From Streptomyces sp. NBC_00154 (GTDB lineage: Bacteria; Actinomycetota; Actinomycetes; Streptomycetales; Streptomycetaceae): DNA of 64,000 bases. The stretch spans positions 5,524,501 through 5,588,500 of the forward strand of contig NZ_JAPEMI010000001.1 in the NCBI RefSeq assembly GCF_026342835.1, written 5' to 3'. Position numbers and translations under genes: made by a program. This document shows positions 8,872-17,390 of the stretch, piece after piece. Position 1 is the first letter of the stretch. Every line of letters starts with the position of its first letter. Under the pieces are notes generated by a model. The model saw only the letters and a list, made by a program, of their open reading frames with translations, did not search any database and had not been told where the DNA came from.

Positions 8872-10245
8872 ATGACTCGCGCCATCTCCCTGCACAACGT
8901 CAGCAAGGCGTACGGACGGACCCAGCGTGCCGTCGACCGCTTCTCGCTCTCCATCGACCCGGGCGAGTTCGTCGTCCTGCTCGGCCCCTCGGGGTGCGGC
9001 AAGTCGACCGTGCTCCGCATGATCGCCGGCCTGGAGGAGATCACCGAGGGCGAGCTGCTGCTCGACGGCGAACCGGCCAACCACATAGCGCCCCGCGAGC
9101 GCGGCATGGCCATGGTGTTCCAGAACTTCGCGCTCTACCCGACCATGACCAACCGGGCCAACATCGGCTTCCCGCTGAAGCTGGAGAACCCCGGCCAGGA
9201 CCACACCGCTCGCGTCGAGAACACGGCCAGGATGCTCGGCATCGAGAGCGTCCTCGACCGTTACCCGGGTCAGCTCTCCGGTGGTGAGCGCCAGCGCGTC
9301 GCCATGGGCCGGGCCATTTCGCGTCGGCCATCGGTATTTCTGATGGACGAGCCGCTCTCCAATCTCGACGCGAAGCTGCGCAACCATCTGCGGGCCGAAA
9401 TATCGCAACTCACCCGGGAGTTGGGCGTCACCACCGTCTATGTGACGCATGATCAGGCCGAGGCGATGTCCCTCGGCGACCGGGTCGCCGTGATGCGCGG
9501 CGGACGGCTCCAGCAGGTCAGCCCGCCGCGCGAGGTCTACGCCCTGCCGGAGAACGTCTTCGTCGCCGCGTTCGTCGGTACCCCGCGCATCAACCTCCTC
9601 CAGGCCGTCGTCCACGCCCCCCTCGAAGGGCGCATGTCGATCGATCTGGGCCGCCAGCGGCTGCCACTGCCCGAGCCGCTCAGCCCCGACCACCAGTTGC
9701 TCCGCATCCAGCAGGGCCGCCAGATCATCGTCGGACTGCGCTCGGAGGCGGCGAGGATCGCTGCACCCAGCCAGGCCCGCCCCGGCGAGGTCGCGCTGAG
9801 CGGCATCGTCGAACACGTCGAGTACCAGGGGCACGAGGCACTGGTCCACCTCAACACGGGGTCGCAGCCCGCCGTGGTGCCCGACCTCGAATCGGCCCGA
9901 CCCGACAGGATCGCCCAGCGCCGCCGCCGCGCCGCCGGCAGCAGTGGAACCGGCGGTGGGGTGGGCGTACTGGAACGGCTGAGGGAGCGCGCCACCGGCC
10001 ATATCAGCGGCCCCGTCGTCGCCCTCGACGATCCGGAACCCGACCGTGGGCAGCCGGCCACCCGCACCCCCGACCGTCCCGCGATCACGGCCGGCGACCT
10101 GGTCGTCCGCACCGGCCCCGACATGCGGCTGCGCATCGGCGGGCAGGTCCCGCTCCTGGTCGACCTCGCGCATCTGTACGTCTTCGACCACTACGGCCGC
10201 CGGATCTGTCCCCTGCCGAAGGACATCCCCGGGCTCGACGTCTAG
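8872..10245 (+). CDS. ABC transporter ATPase, sugar-import (MsiK/UgpC) type
   Basis: 457 residues. Walker A GPSGCGKST lies at residues 38-46, followed by the Q-loop in VFQNFALYP, the signature LSGGERQRVAMGRA, Walker B FLMDEPLSNLD and the switch His in YVTHDQAEAM. The C-terminal regulatory (TOBE-like) region is longer than in typical ~370-residue MsiK proteins because of an Arg/Ala/Gly-rich insert near residues 340-380. No permease or binding-protein gene is adjacent, so it may serve several distant importers as MsiK does. The TAG stop lies inside the 10-bp duplication made by the mobile element, so the protein is intact but its native 3' flank has been displaced. Confidence 0.88.
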   Translation: MTRAISLHNVSKAYGRTQRAVDRFSLSIDPGEFVVLLGPSGCGKSTVLRMIAGLEEITEGELLLDGEPANHIAPRERGMAMVFQNFALYPTMTNRANIGFPLKLENPGQDHTARVENTARMLGIESVLDRYPGQLSGGERQRVAMGRAISRRPSVFLMDEPLSNLDAKLRNHLRAEISQLTRELGVTTVYVTHDQAEAMSLGDRVAVMRGGRLQQVSPPREVYALPENVFVAAFVGTPRINLLQAVVHAPLEGRMSIDLGRQRLPLPEPLSPDHQLLRIQQGRQIIVGLRSEAARIAAPSQARPGEVALSGIVEHVEYQGHEALVHLNTGSQPAVVPDLESARPDRIAQRRRRAAGSSGTGGGVGVLERLRERATGHISGPVVALDDPEPDRGQPATRTPDRPAITAGDLVVRTGPDMRLRIGGQVPLLVDLAHLYVFDHYGRRICPLPKDIPGLDV

Positions 10246-10248
10246 AAG
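10239..10248. repeat. Left target-site duplication of the nested transposon
   Basis: CGTCTAGAAG here is repeated exactly at 15314-15323, flanking the 10249-15313 element. It includes the TAG stop of the ABC ATPase gene, and its TCTAGA core is palindromic. Confidence 0.8.
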
Positions 10249-12048
10249 CAACGCCGTGACTCTGTTGGTGATCTTGTGGGGGTCAGGTGACGGCGGTGCA
10301 GAGGGCGTGGAAGTGGCTGGGTGCTCGCCGGGGGCGCGTAGGGTCGGCGATCCAGTCGGTGATGCGGGTGACGTTGCAGGCCAGGCCGGTCAGTACGTGC
10401 TGGACGTGCGTCTTGGGCAGGCCTCGGTAGCGTGTCCGGCGCAGGCCGCAGGTGCGGACGTTCTGGGAGAGGGTGGCTTCGATGCCGGCGCGGATCGCGT
10501 AGCGGCGCTGCCAGTCTTCGGTGCGCTGGTCGAGGCGGTTGCGCTGCTGGATCTCGTGCAGTTCGCGGGTGGGCAGCAGTGCGAGCGAGCGCGGACCACT
10601 GACCGCCTTGGTGCACTGGGGTCGGACGGGGCAGGCCAGGCAGGTGGCCTTGTCGAACTTGACCTGGATGTAGTTGTGGCCGCTGATGTGCAGGGGACGC
10701 CACTCGCGGCTGACGGTGCCCTGGGGGCAGGTGGCCTGGCAGCGGTCCCAGTCGATGGCGAAGGCGGCCTTGTCGAAGCCGGCCCCGCTTTTGGCCTGGT
10801 GGCTGTGGTCGGGCACGACCGGGCCGAGCAGGGTGATGCTGTGTACCCGGTGAGCGCGTTCAATCTGCGCGGGGCTGATGTAGGCGGCGTCGACGGCGTG
10901 CTCGGCCGGGATGAGGCCGACCTGGGCCAGATCGTCGTGGATCTGGGCGGTGAGTTCGCCGTCCTGGACCGGGGCGATCGTGGTGGCCACATGCACGACC
11001 ACCTCCGGCAGGTCTGACGTGCACGTCTCGGTGAAGTGAGTGCGGTAGCCGGACCAGGCGGTGTCACGTTTGACGCAGTAGTGCGCGTCGGTGTCGTACG
11101 GGGAGTCGAACCGCAGCGATGCCGGAGGCAGCGCGTGTCCGTCGCGCCAGCGCAGCCGCCCGCGGGTATCCCAGACGTAGTGGTGCACCCAGACCTGGCG
11201 CAGGATTTCCACCTGCGCCAACGCCCGGAGCTGGGGAGGGGCGTCGGCCGCCCACGCGGCGGCCAGGACCTTGTGTCCGTCCCGGCCGAAGGTCTCGGCC
11301 AGCGCGGTGACCCCGGCCTTCCCGCCGGGCACCTTGCCGATCTCGATCTTGCGCCCGTAGCGCTTGTCCCACTCCGGCTCGACCAGCGGCAGCAGCCAGT
11401 CCGGGTCCGCCTGGGCGAGCTGCTCGAGGGCGGCCCGCAGGCTCTCGCCGACCAGCTCCAGCCGGCTGAGCGTGCGCACCGCCGCAAGCACATGGGTCGC
11501 ATCCGTGCGTTGCCGACCGCCGGATTTAAGCAGCCCGGCCTCGGTCAGCCGATGCAGCATCACTCGCAGCAGCCGGTCGGCCGCGTCGTCCTGGGCCAGC
11601 CTGGCCCGGAACTCGCACAGCACCGAGTGGTCGAAGCCGGGATCGTTCAACTCCAGGCCCAGGGCGTACTTCCAGTCGATCCTGGTGCGGACCGCGTTCG
11701 CGGCCGCGCGGTCCGAGAGGTTCTCCGCGAACTGCAGCACCGACACCAGCGCCAACTGCCCAGGTGACAGTCCCGGACGACCGTCCTTCGGATACAGGTC
11801 AGCGAACTCGCCGTCCTCGAACACCACATCCAGCCGGTCCCGTATCAGCATCGCCGGCGTGCCCTTCGGACACGCCGCCCACGCCGTCACCATTGTCCGC
11901 GTCGGTATGCGCTGGAAACTCCTGGCCCGCAAGGACATCTCCGCCCCTCTCCCCGAAACCACCCCGCTCCACTCCAGCGAACCGCCGAACGGACGACCTG
12001 TCAGCACCCCACACAAGATCGCCAACAGAGTCACGCCGTTCAGTTAGG
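10249..12048 (-). mobile_element. IS1182-family insertion sequence, left copy
   Basis: 1,800 bp. The outer end begins CAACGCCGTGACTCTGTTGG and the inner end reads, in reverse, AACGGCGTGACTCTGTTGG; these are the imperfect terminal inverted repeats, with two mismatches over about 28 bases. Eight further bases (CAGTTAGG) at the inner side are also shared with the right copy. One transposase gene fills the element. Confidence 0.85.
10283..11938 (-). CDS. IS1182-family transposase (left copy)
   Basis: 551 residues when started at the ATG of MSLRARSFQRIP; the frame stays open 32 residues further upstream, but those codons lie in the terminal inverted repeat and are unlikely to be translated. Family features are the N-terminal PKG-x2-AM-x-IRD segment, the first Asp in RTDATHV, the second in VDAAYIS, the Glu in RAGIEATLSQ, and a Cys-rich CLACPVRPQC insert in the DDE domain. 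It is identical to the right copy at 13624-15279 and appears intact. Confidence 0.9.
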   Translation of the reverse strand: MSLRARSFQRIPTRTMVTAWAACPKGTPAMLIRDRLDVVFEDGEFADLYPKDGRPGLSPGQLALVSVLQFAENLSDRAAANAVRTRIDWKYALGLELNDPGFDHSVLCEFRARLAQDDAADRLLRVMLHRLTEAGLLKSGGRQRTDATHVLAAVRTLSRLELVGESLRAALEQLAQADPDWLLPLVEPEWDKRYGRKIEIGKVPGGKAGVTALAETFGRDGHKVLAAAWAADAPPQLRALAQVEILRQVWVHHYVWDTRGRLRWRDGHALPPASLRFDSPYDTDAHYCVKRDTAWSGYRTHFTETCTSDLPEVVVHVATTIAPVQDGELTAQIHDDLAQVGLIPAEHAVDAAYISPAQIERAHRVHSITLLGPVVPDHSHQAKSGAGFDKAAFAIDWDRCQATCPQGTVSREWRPLHISGHNYIQVKFDKATCLACPVRPQCTKAVSGPRSLALLPTRELHEIQQRNRLDQRTEDWQRRYAIRAGIEATLSQNVRTCGLRRTRYRGLPKTHVQHVLTGLACNVTRITDWIADPTRPRRAPSHFHALCTAVT

Positions 12049-13513
12049 GCGGGGGTGGGTGGCGTCAAGGGTCCGTGGTGAGCATGTTGATGCTGATGGT
12101 GGCCTTGTAGGTGGTCCGGTCGATGGCGGGTCCGCGGGCGTTGTACTTGGAGATCGCTCGTTTGACGATGCGGTCTTTCGTGCGGACCCGCCGCTGGGGC
12201 AGGAGTTGGGCCAGCACGTGGCGGCCGATGACTCCGACCAGGTCGATGATGGTGTCCGCGATGATGCCCGCGGCCAGGATGAGCTGGTCGCGGGCGGCGG
12301 ACAGCGCGACGGTGAAGCCGGCCCGGTCCGGGTCGGTGCCCGGGACGCTGTCGGTGGCATCCGTCATCGCTGTCCGCAGCGCCTGGTAGGCGACCAGTAG
12401 CGCCCAGACCTCCTGCTCGACCCCGGCCGGGGTGCGGGCGCGCAGGACCCGCCCGCCCAGGATCGTGGATTTCAGCTCCGCGTAGGCCGTCTCGATCTCC
12501 CAGCGTTCGTGGTAGAGCCGGATGAGTTCGCAGGCTGGGTGCGCCGACGGGTCGGTGAGAGTGGTCAGCAGCCGGTAGTGGCCGATACGGACGCCTTGGG
12601 AGGTGGCGATGCTGATCTCGGCGTCGATCACCCGGACGGTCAGCGCGCCGAGCCGGGCAAGGAAGGTTCCGTCGCCGCAGCGGGCCACCGGCGGCAGTTT
12701 CCGACCGGACTTGCACCGAACCAGTAGATGCGCGCCTGTGGCGGCGAAGCGGTTCAGCAGGTCTGCGGCGGCAAAGTTCCGGTCGCCCAGGAGCAGCATC
12801 CCGGGGCGCAGATCGCCGGTCAGACGGCTGGCGTATTCCAGCTCGCCGGTGGTGGCCGGGCCGAACGCCGCCCCGATCACCGCCCGGGTCCCGCAGGCCA
12901 CCAGTGCAGTCAGCCGGATCTGCGGATAGCCCCCAGCCCCGCTGTTGCACCGCTGTTTGGAGAACACGGCGAGATTCGCCGGGGCGTCCGGCACCGACAG
13001 CAGCGTGCCGTCGACCGCCACCACCAGCAGCCCGCGCCACCTCGTCGCCGCCGCCGTCGTGGCCACCGGGCCGCGGACCAGATTGAACAGTGCCTTCAAC
13101 GGCGCGGCCCCCAGACGCTGGCGGGCCTGTCGTAACGCGCTGCCGCTCGGTCTGGCGGGCGCCAGGCCCGCCAGACCGGCGCACAACCGGTCGAAAACCT
13201 GCCGATAGCCCAGCTCAGCGAACAACGCCCCGGCCAGCAGCAGATACACCGTGACTCGCGCCGGTACCAGCCGGACCCGCCGCTGAAAGGTCCCGGTCGC
13301 CGCCAGCACGTCATCGACCATCTCGAACGGCACGATCCGGGTCAGCTCGCCGATATGGCCAGGCGCGAACACCCCGGCCGCTACCTTGACCGTCCTTGTT
13401 ATGGCAGCCTGTTCCAACAGCGGAGCTCCTGTGGTGAGGATGTCTTGGAGGACAAACCTCTTCTACAGCAGCTCCGCTGCCTCGTTCACCGGCCTTGACA
13501 CACAGCCCCCACG
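12049..13513 (-). mobile_element. IS4-family insertion sequence between the IS1182 copies
   Basis: The segment between the two inverted IS1182 arms. Its two ends share GTCAAGG facing inward (12064-12070 and, inverted, 13493-13499), preceded on both sides by G-rich stretches, consistent with imperfect terminal inverted repeats. The exact ends are uncertain and I see no direct repeat immediately flanking it. Confidence 0.6.
12065..13417 (-). CDS. IS4-family transposase
   Basis: 450 residues. The likely start is TTG, with AGGAG eight bases upstream; no ATG is available near the conserved N-terminus. It has the IS4-type N-terminal region followed by a DDE domain: first Asp in VAVDGTLLSV, second in LLGDRNFAAAD, and the YHERWEIETAYAELK signature (Y-x2-R-x3-E-x6-K) with the catalytic Glu. 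Full length with no frameshift, so it could be active. It shares no similarity with the flanking IS1182 transposases. Confidence 0.9.
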   Translation of the reverse strand: MEQAAITRTVKVAAGVFAPGHIGELTRIVPFEMVDDVLAATGTFQRRVRLVPARVTVYLLLAGALFAELGYRQVFDRLCAGLAGLAPARPSGSALRQARQRLGAAPLKALFNLVRGPVATTAAATRWRGLLVVAVDGTLLSVPDAPANLAVFSKQRCNSGAGGYPQIRLTALVACGTRAVIGAAFGPATTGELEYASRLTGDLRPGMLLLGDRNFAAADLLNRFAATGAHLLVRCKSGRKLPPVARCGDGTFLARLGALTVRVIDAEISIATSQGVRIGHYRLLTTLTDPSAHPACELIRLYHERWEIETAYAELKSTILGGRVLRARTPAGVEQEVWALLVAYQALRTAMTDATDSVPGTDPDRAGFTVALSAARDQLILAAGIIADTIIDLVGVIGRHVLAQLLPQRRVRTKDRIVKRAISKYNARGPAIDRTTYKATISINMLTTDP

Positions 13514-15313
13514 CCTAACTGAACGGCGTGACTCTGTTGGCGATCTTGTGTGGGGTGCTGACAGGTCGTCCGTTCGGCGGTTCGCTGGAGTGGAGCGGGG
13601 TGGTTTCGGGGAGAGGGGCGGAGATGTCCTTGCGGGCCAGGAGTTTCCAGCGCATACCGACGCGGACAATGGTGACGGCGTGGGCGGCGTGTCCGAAGGG
13701 CACGCCGGCGATGCTGATACGGGACCGGCTGGATGTGGTGTTCGAGGACGGCGAGTTCGCTGACCTGTATCCGAAGGACGGTCGTCCGGGACTGTCACCT
13801 GGGCAGTTGGCGCTGGTGTCGGTGCTGCAGTTCGCGGAGAACCTCTCGGACCGCGCGGCCGCGAACGCGGTCCGCACCAGGATCGACTGGAAGTACGCCC
13901 TGGGCCTGGAGTTGAACGATCCCGGCTTCGACCACTCGGTGCTGTGCGAGTTCCGGGCCAGGCTGGCCCAGGACGACGCGGCCGACCGGCTGCTGCGAGT
14001 GATGCTGCATCGGCTGACCGAGGCCGGGCTGCTTAAATCCGGCGGTCGGCAACGCACGGATGCGACCCATGTGCTTGCGGCGGTGCGCACGCTCAGCCGG
14101 CTGGAGCTGGTCGGCGAGAGCCTGCGGGCCGCCCTCGAGCAGCTCGCCCAGGCGGACCCGGACTGGCTGCTGCCGCTGGTCGAGCCGGAGTGGGACAAGC
14201 GCTACGGGCGCAAGATCGAGATCGGCAAGGTGCCCGGCGGGAAGGCCGGGGTCACCGCGCTGGCCGAGACCTTCGGCCGGGACGGACACAAGGTCCTGGC
14301 CGCCGCGTGGGCGGCCGACGCCCCTCCCCAGCTCCGGGCGTTGGCGCAGGTGGAAATCCTGCGCCAGGTCTGGGTGCACCACTACGTCTGGGATACCCGC
14401 GGGCGGCTGCGCTGGCGCGACGGACACGCGCTGCCTCCGGCATCGCTGCGGTTCGACTCCCCGTACGACACCGACGCGCACTACTGCGTCAAACGTGACA
14501 CCGCCTGGTCCGGCTACCGCACTCACTTCACCGAGACGTGCACGTCAGACCTGCCGGAGGTGGTCGTGCATGTGGCCACCACGATCGCCCCGGTCCAGGA
14601 CGGCGAACTCACCGCCCAGATCCACGACGATCTGGCCCAGGTCGGCCTCATCCCGGCCGAGCACGCCGTCGACGCCGCCTACATCAGCCCCGCGCAGATT
14701 GAACGCGCTCACCGGGTACACAGCATCACCCTGCTCGGCCCGGTCGTGCCCGACCACAGCCACCAGGCCAAAAGCGGGGCCGGCTTCGACAAGGCCGCCT
14801 TCGCCATCGACTGGGACCGCTGCCAGGCCACCTGCCCCCAGGGCACCGTCAGCCGCGAGTGGCGTCCCCTGCACATCAGCGGCCACAACTACATCCAGGT
14901 CAAGTTCGACAAGGCCACCTGCCTGGCCTGCCCCGTCCGACCCCAGTGCACCAAGGCGGTCAGTGGTCCGCGCTCGCTCGCACTGCTGCCCACCCGCGAA
15001 CTGCACGAGATCCAGCAGCGCAACCGCCTCGACCAGCGCACCGAAGACTGGCAGCGCCGCTACGCGATCCGCGCCGGCATCGAAGCCACCCTCTCCCAGA
15101 ACGTCCGCACCTGCGGCCTGCGCCGGACACGCTACCGAGGCCTGCCCAAGACGCACGTCCAGCACGTACTGACCGGCCTGGCCTGCAACGTCACCCGCAT
15201 CACCGACTGGATCGCCGACCCTACGCGCCCCCGGCGAGCACCCAGCCACTTCCACGCCCTCTGCACCGCCGTCACCTGACCCCCACAAGATCACCAACAG
15301 AGTCACGGCGTTG
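13514..15313 (+). mobile_element. IS1182-family insertion sequence, right copy
   Basis: An exact inverted copy of 10249-12048. Its outer end finishes CCAACAGAGTCACGGCGTTG, and the 10-bp repeat CGTCTAGAAG follows directly. Confidence 0.85.
13624..15279 (+). CDS. IS1182-family transposase (right copy)
   Basis: 551 residues, identical to the product of 10283-11938, with the same DDE residues (RTDATHV, VDAAYIS, RAGIEATLSQ). A purine-rich stretch GGGGAGAGGGGCGGAG precedes the ATG. Complete identity with the inverted left copy points to a very recent duplication, or to gene conversion between the arms. Confidence 0.9.
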   Translation: MSLRARSFQRIPTRTMVTAWAACPKGTPAMLIRDRLDVVFEDGEFADLYPKDGRPGLSPGQLALVSVLQFAENLSDRAAANAVRTRIDWKYALGLELNDPGFDHSVLCEFRARLAQDDAADRLLRVMLHRLTEAGLLKSGGRQRTDATHVLAAVRTLSRLELVGESLRAALEQLAQADPDWLLPLVEPEWDKRYGRKIEIGKVPGGKAGVTALAETFGRDGHKVLAAAWAADAPPQLRALAQVEILRQVWVHHYVWDTRGRLRWRDGHALPPASLRFDSPYDTDAHYCVKRDTAWSGYRTHFTETCTSDLPEVVVHVATTIAPVQDGELTAQIHDDLAQVGLIPAEHAVDAAYISPAQIERAHRVHSITLLGPVVPDHSHQAKSGAGFDKAAFAIDWDRCQATCPQGTVSREWRPLHISGHNYIQVKFDKATCLACPVRPQCTKAVSGPRSLALLPTRELHEIQQRNRLDQRTEDWQRRYAIRAGIEATLSQNVRTCGLRRTRYRGLPKTHVQHVLTGLACNVTRITDWIADPTRPRRAPSHFHALCTAVT

Positions 15314-15323
15314 CGTCTAGAAG
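15314..15323. repeat. Right target-site duplication of the nested transposon
   Basis: CGTCTAGAAG, the partner of 10239-10248. Removing 10249-15323 would restore an uninterrupted 3' flank for the ABC ATPase gene. Confidence 0.8.
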
Positions 15324-15327
15324 ATGC

Positions 15328-15343
15328 CGGCGGAGTCCCGCCG
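15328..15343 (+). terminator. Hairpin, probable original terminator of the ABC ATPase gene
   Basis: CGGCGG and CCGCCG form a 6-bp stem with an AGTC loop. In the uninterrupted chromosome this would lie about 10 bases after the stop of the ATPase gene at 10245. There is no T-tract, which is usual in Streptomyces. Confidence 0.45.
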
Positions 15344-15434
15344 TAGGCCCGGGAGTGTGTCGCGGGCCGGGCGGGACTGTGCGGGCAGTGCGGGCACCCT
15401 CCAGGGGTGCCGGGGCAGCGGTCGAACCCGGGCG

Positions 15435-15465
15435 TTGACCTCAAGTCCGGTGGAGGTCGTACGGT
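15435..15465 (+). promoter_or_regulatory. MerR/SoxR-type promoter of the ABC exporter
   Basis: TTGACC (-35, 15435-15440) and TACGGT (-10, 15460-15465) are separated by 19 bases, the over-long spacing that MerR-family activators correct. The spacer holds a dyad, ACCTC...GAGGT, close to the SoxR box CCTCAAG-n4-CTTGAGG (here GTGGAGG on the right). Six bases separate the -10 from the ATG at 15472, so the transcript would be leaderless. Confidence 0.65.
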
Positions 15466-15471
15466 CTTCCC

Positions 15472-17358
15472 ATGAGCATGGAAGCCACCGCGTGGACGCA
15501 GCTCCACAACGTCATGAACGCGCAGCAGGACCGACGCCCCTTCGACCGGAACACCCTGCGGCGCATCGCCGCGTTCGCCCGTCCGCACCGGCGCCGGGTC
15601 GCCCTGTTCCTGGTACTGAGCGTGGCGACGGCGCTGCTCGCCGTCGCCACCCCCGTGCTCGCCGGAGGCGTCGTGAACGCGATCGTGACCGGCAAGGAGG
15701 CGGGCACCGTCACGCGGCTGGCCGTGCTGATCGCCGTGATCGCCGTCGCGGAGGCCGGACTCGGGCTGGTCGGCCGCTGGCTCTCGGCCAACCTCGGTGA
15801 GGGACTCATCCTCGATCTGCGCACCGCGGTCTTCGACCATGTGCAGCGCATGCCGATCGCGTTCTTCACCCGCACCCGCACCGGCGCGCTCGTCAGCCGC
15901 CTCAACAACGACGTGATCGGCGCCCAGCGCGCCTTCAGCAACACCCTGTCGGGCGTCGTCAGCAACGTCGTCACCCTCCTTCTCACCCTCGGCGTGATGC
16001 TCAGCATCTCCTGGCAGATCACCGCACTGGCGCTGGTCCTGCTGCCGGTGTTCGTGCTGCCCGCACGCCGGATGGGCGTGCGGATGGCGAGACTCCAGCG
16101 GGAGGCCGCCGCCCACAACGCGGCGATGGGAACCCGGATGACCGAGCGCTTCTCCGCGCCCGGCGCCACCTTGATCAAGCTCTTCGGCAGGCCCGCCGAC
16201 GAATCCGCGGAATTCGCCGCCAGGGCGGGCAGAGTGCGTGACATCGGCGTCCGTACGGCCATGGCCCAGTCCGCGTTCATCACGGCGCTCACCCTCGTAT
16301 CGGCGCTGGCGCTGGCCCTCGTCTACGGGCTCGGCGGGTACTACACCCTGCGCGGCCAACTGGATGCCGGAGCGGTGGTCGCTCTCGCCCTGCTGCTGAC
16401 CCGGCTGTACGCGCCGCTGACCGCCCTCGCCGGGGCACGCGTCGAGGTGATGAGCGCGCTCGTCAGTTTCGAGCGGGTCTTCGAGGTCCTCGACCTCAAG
16501 CCGCTCATCGAGGAGAAGCCGGACGCACGGGCGGTCCCGGAGGGGCCGGTGTCCGTGGAATTCGACGACGTACGCTTCGGCTACCCGTCCGCCGACAAGG
16601 TCTCCCTCGCCTCGCTCGAAGACGTCGCCACTCTGGACACCCGCGGCGGCACCGAAGTGCTGCGCGGCGTCTCCTTCCGCGCCGAACCCGGCCAGACGGT
16701 GGCTCTCGTCGGATCGTCCGGCGCGGGCAAATCGACGATCGCGCAGCTGCTGCCCCGGCTGTACGACACGGACGAGGGTGCCGTACGCATCGGCGGCATC
16801 GACGTACGCGACCTGTCCGCCGACACGCTGCGCGACACGCTCGGCATGGTCACCCAGGACGGTCACCTCTTCCACGAGTCGGTCCGCGCCAACCTCCTCC
16901 TCGCCCGCCCCGAAGCCACCGAGGAGGACCTCTGGGACGCTCTGCGCCGCTCACGCCTGGACGGCCTGGTCGCCTCACTCCCCGACGGGCTCGACACCGT
17001 CGTCGGTGAACGCGGATACCGACTCTCCGGTGGCGAACGCCAGCGGCTGACCATCGCCCGGCTGCTGCTGGCCCGCCAGCGCGTCGTCATCCTCGACGAG
17101 GCCACCGCCCATCTGGACAACACCTCCGAAGCGGCCGTCCAGGAGGCACTGGCCGAAGCCCTCCAGGGACGCACCGCGGTGGTGATCGCCCACCGGCTCT
17201 CCACCGTGCGGACGGCGGATCTCATCCTTGTCGTGGAGAACGGGCAGGTCTTGGAGCGGGGCACCCACGAGGAACTTCTCGCGTCCGGCGGCCGGTACGA
17301 GGAGCTGTACCGCACCCAGTTCGAGCGTCCGGGCGCGGAGCCCGCGGAGCTCGCCTGA
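15472..17358 (+). CDS. ABC exporter, fused membrane and ATPase domains
   Basis: 628 residues. The N-terminal membrane domain has six helices (residues ~40-330); the ATPase domain has Walker A GSSGAGKST at 414-422, signature LSGGERQ, Walker B VVILDEATAHLD and the switch region IAHRLS. It is a half-transporter that should form a homodimer and export a lipophilic compound. There is no ribosome site close to the ATG, which fits the leaderless promoter described at 15435. S. coelicolor SoxR is known to control an ABC transporter gene, so redox-active drugs are plausible substrates (inference). The gene lies 158 bases after the mobile element and looks undamaged. Confidence 0.9.
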   Translation: MSMEATAWTQLHNVMNAQQDRRPFDRNTLRRIAAFARPHRRRVALFLVLSVATALLAVATPVLAGGVVNAIVTGKEAGTVTRLAVLIAVIAVAEAGLGLVGRWLSANLGEGLILDLRTAVFDHVQRMPIAFFTRTRTGALVSRLNNDVIGAQRAFSNTLSGVVSNVVTLLLTLGVMLSISWQITALALVLLPVFVLPARRMGVRMARLQREAAAHNAAMGTRMTERFSAPGATLIKLFGRPADESAEFAARAGRVRDIGVRTAMAQSAFITALTLVSALALALVYGLGGYYTLRGQLDAGAVVALALLLTRLYAPLTALAGARVEVMSALVSFERVFEVLDLKPLIEEKPDARAVPEGPVSVEFDDVRFGYPSADKVSLASLEDVATLDTRGGTEVLRGVSFRAEPGQTVALVGSSGAGKSTIAQLLPRLYDTDEGAVRIGGIDVRDLSADTLRDTLGMVTQDGHLFHESVRANLLLARPEATEEDLWDALRRSRLDGLVASLPDGLDTVVGERGYRLSGGERQRLTIARLLLARQRVVILDEATAHLDNTSEAAVQEALAEALQGRTAVVIAHRLSTVRTADLILVVENGQVLERGTHEELLASGGRYEELYRTQFERPGAEPAELA

Positions 17359-17390
17359 CGGCAGTCGTCACCGCGGCAGCGGACCGCTGG

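Larger units (their letters stand above)
10249..15313. mobile_element. Nested composite element: two inverted IS1182-type copies around an IS4-type element
   Basis: The 5,065-bp block has 1,800-bp arms (10249-12048 and 13514-15313) that are exact reverse complements as far as I compared them; every translated frame agrees. The centre, 12049-13513, holds an IS4-family transposase gene. A 10-bp direct repeat, CGTCTAGAAG, bounds the whole block, which suggests it entered as a unit or grew after one IS1182 insertion. No passenger gene other than transposases is present. The inverted identical arms would allow the centre to flip by homologous recombination. Confidence 0.85.

Noticed and set aside
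12041..13521. CAGTTAGG/CCTAACTG as a target duplication of the IS4 element
   Set aside because: The two 8-mers are inverted, not direct, repeats, and are better explained as part of the identical IS1182 copies.
13528..13623. N-terminal 32 codons ahead of the IS1182 transposase
   Set aside because: They start inside the terminal inverted repeat and are not part of the family's conserved N-terminus; the ATG at 13624 fits better.
14545..16875. Minus-strand frame of 776 codons across the right IS copy and the ABC exporter
   Set aside because: It spans the insertion-site boundary and is antisense to two supported genes, so it cannot be an old gene.
17359..17390. CAGCG-n3-CGCTG as a terminator between the ABC exporter and the BTAD regulator
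   Set aside because: The stem is only five base pairs and overlaps the end of the regulator gene; too weak to call.
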